From the NCBI GenBank assembly GCA_947456915.1, contig CANGUQ010000143.1:1-8543 (forward strand): a DNA stretch of 8,543 bases, written 5' to 3'. The stretch comes from Betaproteobacteria bacterium. GTDB lineage: Bacteria; Pseudomonadota; Gammaproteobacteria; Burkholderiales; CAIKXV01. A program made the translations under genes and the position numbers. The stretch's first letter is position 1; every line of letters begins with the position of its first letter. Positions 4,350 through 8,543 of this stretch are shown here, in pieces. The notes beneath the pieces are model-generated. The model saw nothing but the letters and a program-made list of their open reading frames with translations. It did no database searches and was not told the DNA's origin.

Positions 4350-7300
4350 GGGCCCGCGGTCGACGCCTGCAGCCGCGAAACAAGCTTGTCCACTTCCGCG
4401 TCTCCATCCCGCCACCAGTCCGTCGACCACACCCGCGCGATCTTCCACCCGAGGTTCTCGAGCACGAACTGACGCAAGCGGTCGCGGTCGCGCGCCGTGG
4501 CCCCCGAGTGGTAGGTCCGCCCGTCGCACTCGATGCCGAGCAGGTAGCGGCCCGGCGCTGCCGGGTCGACCACCGCCAGGTCGATCCTGTAGCCTGAGCA
4601 GCCGACCTGCGCATGCACGTCCCAGCCGCGCTCGCGCAAGGCCTGCATCACCTCCCGCTCGAACGGGCTCTCCGGCTCGCGCCCGGTCGGCACCGACTGC
4701 GCGACCAGCGCGCGCGGACCCTTGATCGCGAAGTCGAGGTAGTGCTTCAGGTCGCGCACGCCGGCGGCCCGGACCTTCGAGGTATCGATCTGGCCAGGGT
4801 CGAGCGAACTGAATATGCGCACCGCCTCGCGCGCGCGGGTGATGGCGACGTTCAGCCGCCGATGGCCGCCCTCGCCGTTGAGCGGGCCGAAATTCATCGT
4901 CATGCGGCCTGCGGCGTCCAGCCCGAAGGTGGTGGAGAAGCAGATCACGTCGCGTTCGTCGCCCTGGACGTTCTCGAGGTTCTTGATGAACAGGGGCTCG
5001 TGGCTCGCGGCAGAGATCGCGCGGTCGAGCTCGGCGCCCTTGCTGCGCCGCTGGTCGAGCAGCGTCTCGATCAGCGCCTGCTGCGGCTGGTTGAAGGTCA
5101 CCACGCCGATCGAACGCGGCCTGGCGCCGTTGTCCGCCTGTGCGTCGAGGTAGTGCCGCTCGATCGCATCGACCACCGCCTCGGCCTCGATGCGGTTGGT
5201 GCGCGAGCCACCACGGTCGTACACGCCGTCGACCTTCTCGTAGCGCACCGCGGTGTCGCTGGTCACCGGTGACGGGAAGGTGACCAGGCTCGACTCGTAA
5301 TAGGTGACGTTGCTGAACGCGATCAGGCTCTCGTGCCGGCTGCGGTAGTGCCACTGCAGGCTGCTGCGGTTCATCCCCGCGCCCAGGCATTCGTCGAGGA
5401 TGCTCTCGAGGTCCTCGACCTGTTCCTCGTCGGTCGTGGTGTCGTCGTTGTCGGTGGACTTGTTGAAGAAGTTGGTCGGCGGCAGCTGCTTCGGGTCGCC
5501 GACCACCACCAGCTGCCGTCCGCGCGCGATCGCGCCGACCGCGTCCCAGACGGTGATCTGCGAGGCTTCGTCGAACACGACCAGGTCGAACGGCGCATAG
5601 CCGGCGTCCAGGTACTGGGCGACCGATAGCGGCGACATCAGCAGGCAGGGCTTGAGCCGCGGCAGCAGCGTCGGCAGGGCCTGCACCAGCTGGCGGATCG
5701 GCAGGTGCCGGCGCTGCTTCTGCATCTCGCGGCGCAGGCGGCCGAGCTCGGCGTCGGCCCCCGGCAGCGACAGGCCCGACCATGGCACGCCGGCGGCGAG
5801 CTTCGCGGCGATGTACTCCTGCGTGAGCTTCTGGAAGCGTGCATCGCAATCGCGGAACTCGAGGATGGAGCGCGTGTGGTCTGCGCTGGAGAAGCCGCGC
5901 AGGATCGGTTCGCCGTCGATGGTCTTCTTCACCCACCAGTGGCGGTAGCTGTATTCGAAGTGGCCGGCGATCGCCGCGAGCGGCACGGTACCGGCCTCGA
6001 TCGACGAGACGATGCCCTGCAGTCCCTGGCCGACCGCCGCCTCGCGCACCTTGCGCCACAGGCACCAGGGCTGAAGCCGGCGCTGGGCGGTGGTCCATCC
6101 GGCGAGCGTGCTGCCGATGCGTTCGAGGGCGCCGTCCGCGCGGTCTTCGAACGACAGGTCGGCCAGCGCTTCGATCGCCTGCAGCGCGCGGTTCAGTCCG
6201 TGCCAGGCCTCGCGCTGCTCGACGAGCGCCTTGCCCACCGGCCCGTCCGGCCGCAGCAGGGCACGGTTCTCGGCGACCAGCGGCTGCAGCGTGGCGCGCA
6301 GCGCGTCGGCCCGCGTTGCGTCGACGCCGGCGACCCGGGTGACGACCTCGGCGAACTGCTTCGCCCATTGTTCATGGCTCGCGACCCGCGACCAGTCGGT
6401 GGCCAGGCCGTCGAAGCTCTCCTGCAGCAGCGCCTGCGCATCGGCCTGCATCGAGCGCAGCATCTGGTCTTCTTCGTTCACCGCGGCCAGCGGCACGAAC
6501 AGCGCGGCGATGCGATCGTCCGAAGGCGCGATGGCGTCGTCCCGGAACGCAGCCAGCCGCTTGCGGATCGACCGCTTGTCCAGCACCGACTTCGGCCACC
6601 AGGTGGCGCTGGCCTGCGACCACTCGGCCTGCAGTTCGACCGCGTTCAGTTTCGCCAGCAGCGGCGTCCAGCCGGGGCCGAGCGCGTCCCAGTGTGCGTT
6701 GCGCGCCTGGCCATGCTTCGCCAGCACCTGGATGCGGGCGCGGGCGCCTGCATCGTGTGCCGCGCGGGCCAGGCCGACAGGCACCTGCGGTGCGGCGAGC
6801 AGCAGGTCCGCGAGCATGTCGAGGGTGCGCCAGCCGTCCATCGACCATCCGCTGCCGGGCAGCTTGAGTTGTTCACCGACGGCCTTCGCCTTCTGGTGCA
6901 GCGTGGCGATCGCCGCCTCGAGCGTGCGCACCGCGGCGAGCAGGTCGTCCTGCCAGCTCGGGCTCCACTCGGTGTGGCCGATGGCGGCGAGCGGATGGCC
7001 ATCGATGCGTCCGACCGGGTCGGCCAGCGATGCCATCCGGCGCGCCAGCTCGCGCAGCGCGTCGAGCGCTTCCCGGTCATGCACCTGCGCATCGGGCCAG
7101 GACATCGGCGAGGCGGGCGCCGCATCGTCGCGCGCTTCCGCGGCGATGCAGCTGCCGATCGCGTCGTATACCGTGAGCCCGTTCGGATAGCCGCGATGCA
7201 GCGCCTCGACCAGCCCGTTCAACGACTGCCGCAGCGTGCCGAGGCGATCGGACTCGCGCTGCCATTCCCCGGACGGCTTCTGCGCGGCGATGTCCAGCGT

Positions 7301-8543
7301 GGCCCCCAGCGCGCGCACGATCTCGGCCTTCTTCGCCTTCGCCGAATGCAGCTCGAGGCAGAACGGACCGAGGCCGATCTGCTCCAGCCGCCGGTGCACC
7401 ACCTCGAGCGCGGCGAGCTTCTCGGACACGAACAGCACGGTGCGGCCCCTGGCCAGCAGGTGCGCGATCAGGTTGGTGATGGTCTGGCTCTTGCCGGTGC
7501 CGGGCGGGCCCTCGAGCACCAGGTCGTGGCCGGCATCGATGGCGCAGATCGCCTTCAGCTGCGACGAGTCGGCGATCAGCGGTGCCAGGATGTCCTGCGG
7601 CGCATAGGTCTCGTCGAGGCGGTCGAGGCCGGGCAGCGGCGCATCGCGCACGAACGCCTCGCCCGGACGATCGATCAGGTGCTGCACCACGCGGTTGGCC
7701 TTGAGCTGCGCGGTGCGGTCCTGCAGGTCCTTCCACATCAGGTACTTCGTGAACGAGAACAGGCCGAGGTGCACTTCGTCCAGCACCTCCCACTGCTTCA
7801 GCTCGGTCACCGCCAGGCGGAACGCCTGCAGCAGGCGCGCGACATCGATGCCCTTGTCGTCGGTGGGCAGGGCTTCGGTCGCAGCTTCGGCGCCGGCATC
7901 GGTGACGGCCGCGACCCCCAGGCTGCCGAGGTCGCCGATGCGGATCTCCTCGCGCAGCCGCATCATCTGCAGCAGGGTCGGATTGACGATGGCGTCGTCG
8001 TCATGGCGCACCAGCCGGAAGCCGGAGCGCACCGACTGGCGCAGCAGTGACACCGGCACCAGCAGGATCGGCGCCAGGTGCGACGCCTCGGCGCGCTCGT
8101 TGTCGGTCCAGCGGAGCAGGCCGAAGGCCAGGAACAGCGTGTTCGCGCCGCCTTCCTCCAGCCCTTCGCGCGCCTTGCGGAACAGGTTGGTGAGCGTGGC
8201 GTTCAGGTCTTCCGGCGCGAGCTTCACCAGCAGTTCGCGGTCGGCGAGCGCCGTGCGCGCCATCTCGTCCCACGGCGTCTGGCCGGTGCGGTTGCGATGG
8301 ACCTCGGCCGAGCGCGGGTCCTTGCCGTCCATGATCTCCGGCTCGGCGCGCAGGCGGAACTCGCTGCCGTCGGACAGGGCATCTTCCAGCGCCGCGAGGT
8401 CGGGTGCGGCGATGCGCAGCGTCGACTTCGACGGCTTGAAGTTGAGCAGCCGGTTGCGCAGGGTCAGGTCCAGCAGCTTCGACTTCCATTTCGACAGCCG
8501 GCCCTCGGGCGTGTCGTCCGGGCTGGCGTCGACGATCTTCAGC
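4343..8543 (-). CDS. DUF4011 / superfamily 1 helicase fused to Vsr-like nuclease (N-terminus beyond right edge)
   Basis: About 1,399 codons are visible and the frame stays open at the right edge. Residues below are numbered from the in-frame ATG at 8332, which is internal; 70 more codons lie upstream. The DUF4011 signature KWKSKLLDLTLRNRLLNF is at 8438-8491. Helicase core: Walker A GPPGTGKS (275-282; 7487-7510), motif Ia region VLFVSEKLAALEVV, Walker B DEAS (Asp921; 5561-5572), motif III GDPKQLPPT, a second RecA-like domain with QWHYRSRHESLIAFSN, VQGDERDVICFSTTFG, and motif VI NVAITRAR (4829-4852). Roughly 600 residues, including an Arg/Trp-rich stretch, separate motif Ia from Walker B. The C-terminal REase (about 1222-1325) has Asp1251, Glu1268 and Asp1270 in RIDLAV and GIECDG, then YHSGATARDRDRLRQ and GWKIARVWSTDWW: an intact PD-(D/E)XK (MTES_1575, Vsr-like) site. 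It should unwind and cut nucleic acid. No DUF3320 domain follows, unlike longer relatives. The stop at 4343-4345 lies in the CBS gene's end. Confidence 0.93.
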   Translation of the reverse strand, partial: LKIVDASPDDTPEGRLSKWKSKLLDLTLRNRLLNFKPSKSTLRIAAPDLAALEDALSDGSEFRLRAEPEIMDGKDPRSAEVHRNRTGQTPWDEMARTALADRELLVKLAPEDLNATLTNLFRKAREGLEEGGANTLFLAFGLLRWTDNERAEASHLAPILLVPVSLLRQSVRSGFRLVRHDDDAIVNPTLLQMMRLREEIRIGDLGSLGVAAVTDAGAEAATEALPTDDKGIDVARLLQAFRLAVTELKQWEVLDEVHLGLFSFTKYLMWKDLQDRTAQLKANRVVQHLIDRPGEAFVRDAPLPGLDRLDETYAPQDILAPLIADSSQLKAICAIDAGHDLVLEGPPGTGKSQTITNLIAHLLARGRTVLFVSEKLAALEVVHRRLEQIGLGPFCLELHSAKAKKAEIVRALGATLDIAAQKPSGEWQRESDRLGTLRQSLNGLVEALHRGYPNGLTVYDAIGSCIAAEARDDAAPASPMSWPDAQVHDREALDALRELARRMASLADPVGRIDGHPLAAIGHTEWSPSWQDDLLAAVRTLEAAIATLHQKAKAVGEQLKLPGSGWSMDGWRTLDMLADLLLAAPQVPVGLARAAHDAGARARIQVLAKHGQARNAHWDALGPGWTPLLAKLNAVELQAEWSQASATWWPKSVLDKRSIRKRLAAFRDDAIAPSDDRIAALFVPLAAVNEEDQMLRSMQADAQALLQESFDGLATDWSRVASHEQWAKQFAEVVTRVAGVDATRADALRATLQPLVAENRALLRPDGPVGKALVEQREAWHGLNRALQAIEALADLSFEDRADGALERIGSTLAGWTTAQRRLQPWCLWRKVREAAVGQGLQGIVSSIEAGTVPLAAIAGHFEYSYRHWWVKKTIDGEPILRGFSSADHTRSILEFRDCDARFQKLTQEYIAAKLAAGVPWSGLSLPGADAELGRLRREMQKQRRHLPIRQLVQALPTLLPRLKPCLLMSPLSVAQYLDAGYAPFDLVVFDEASQITVWDAVGAIARGRQLVVVGDPKQLPPTNFFNKSTDNDDTTTDEEQVEDLESILDECLGAGMNRSSLQWHYRSRHESLIAFSNVTYYESSLVTFPSPVTSDTAVRYEKVDGVYDRGGSRTNRIEAEAVVDAIERHYLDAQADNGARPRSIGVVTFNQPQQALIETLLDQRRSKGAELDRAISAASHEPLFIKNLENVQGDERDVICFSTTFGLDAAGRMTMNFGPLNGEGGHRRLNVAITRAREAVRIFSSLDPGQIDTSKVRAAGVRDLKHYLDFAIKGPRALVAQSVPTGREPESPFEREVMQALRERGWDVHAQVGCSGYRIDLAVVDPAAPGRYLLGIECDGRTYHSGATARDRDRLRQFVLENLGWKIARVWSTDWWRDGDAEVDKLVSRLQASTAGPQ

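Noticed and set aside
5705..8050. 781-codon open frame on the plus strand, antisense to the helicase gene
   Set aside because: It is Arg/His/Ala/Gln-rich with no recognisable domain and mirrors a gene with intact motifs. Long antisense frames are expected at this GC content.

Overview
The window is GC-rich and densely coding. It most likely comes from a betaproteobacterium of the Burkholderiales type. This rests on high GC with strong third-position GC bias, and on a Bug-type (tripartite tricarboxylate) periplasmic receptor, a family greatly expanded in that order. No genus can be named from the sequence alone. No RNA gene, CRISPR array, insertion sequence or attachment site was seen.

Layout, left to right. 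(1) 1-394, minus: the N-terminal part of a Bug-family solute receptor, cut by the left edge. It has a good sigma70 promoter (TTGACA, 17 bp, CAGAAT) and an inverted repeat covering its start site and ribosome binding site. (2) 540-1094, minus: a small exported protein of 184 aa, apparently NTF2-like, from a family of unknown function. (3) 1095-1246: a divergent control region containing six TGA trinucleotides at an exact 11-bp period plus a seventh related element. This is the spacing expected of OmpR/PhoB-type direct-repeat sites. (4) 1247-2866 and 2863-3576, plus: a sensor histidine kinase and an OmpR-family response regulator, overlapping by TTGA. (5) 3744-4349, plus: a 201-aa protein made of two CBS domains, behind a structured GC-rich leader. 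(6) 4343-8543, minus: a very large gene running off the right edge, encoding a DUF4011 / superfamily 1 helicase (COG1112 type) fused to a C-terminal Vsr-like PD-(D/E)XK nuclease of the MTES_1575 type. Its last 7 bp overlap the end of the CBS gene tail to tail.

How the parts may work together (inference). The two-component pair faces the small exported protein across a shared control region. The phased repeats sit about 11 bp upstream of a -10-like box for the exported protein, which lacks a convincing -35. This is the arrangement of a promoter activated by a PhoB-like regulator. The simplest model is that the regulator controls both itself and the exported protein. The helicase-nuclease gene is independent of this module. 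By family it is a candidate nucleic-acid-targeting or phage-defence effector, and is the most unusual protein here. The phased repeat array is the most unusual DNA feature.
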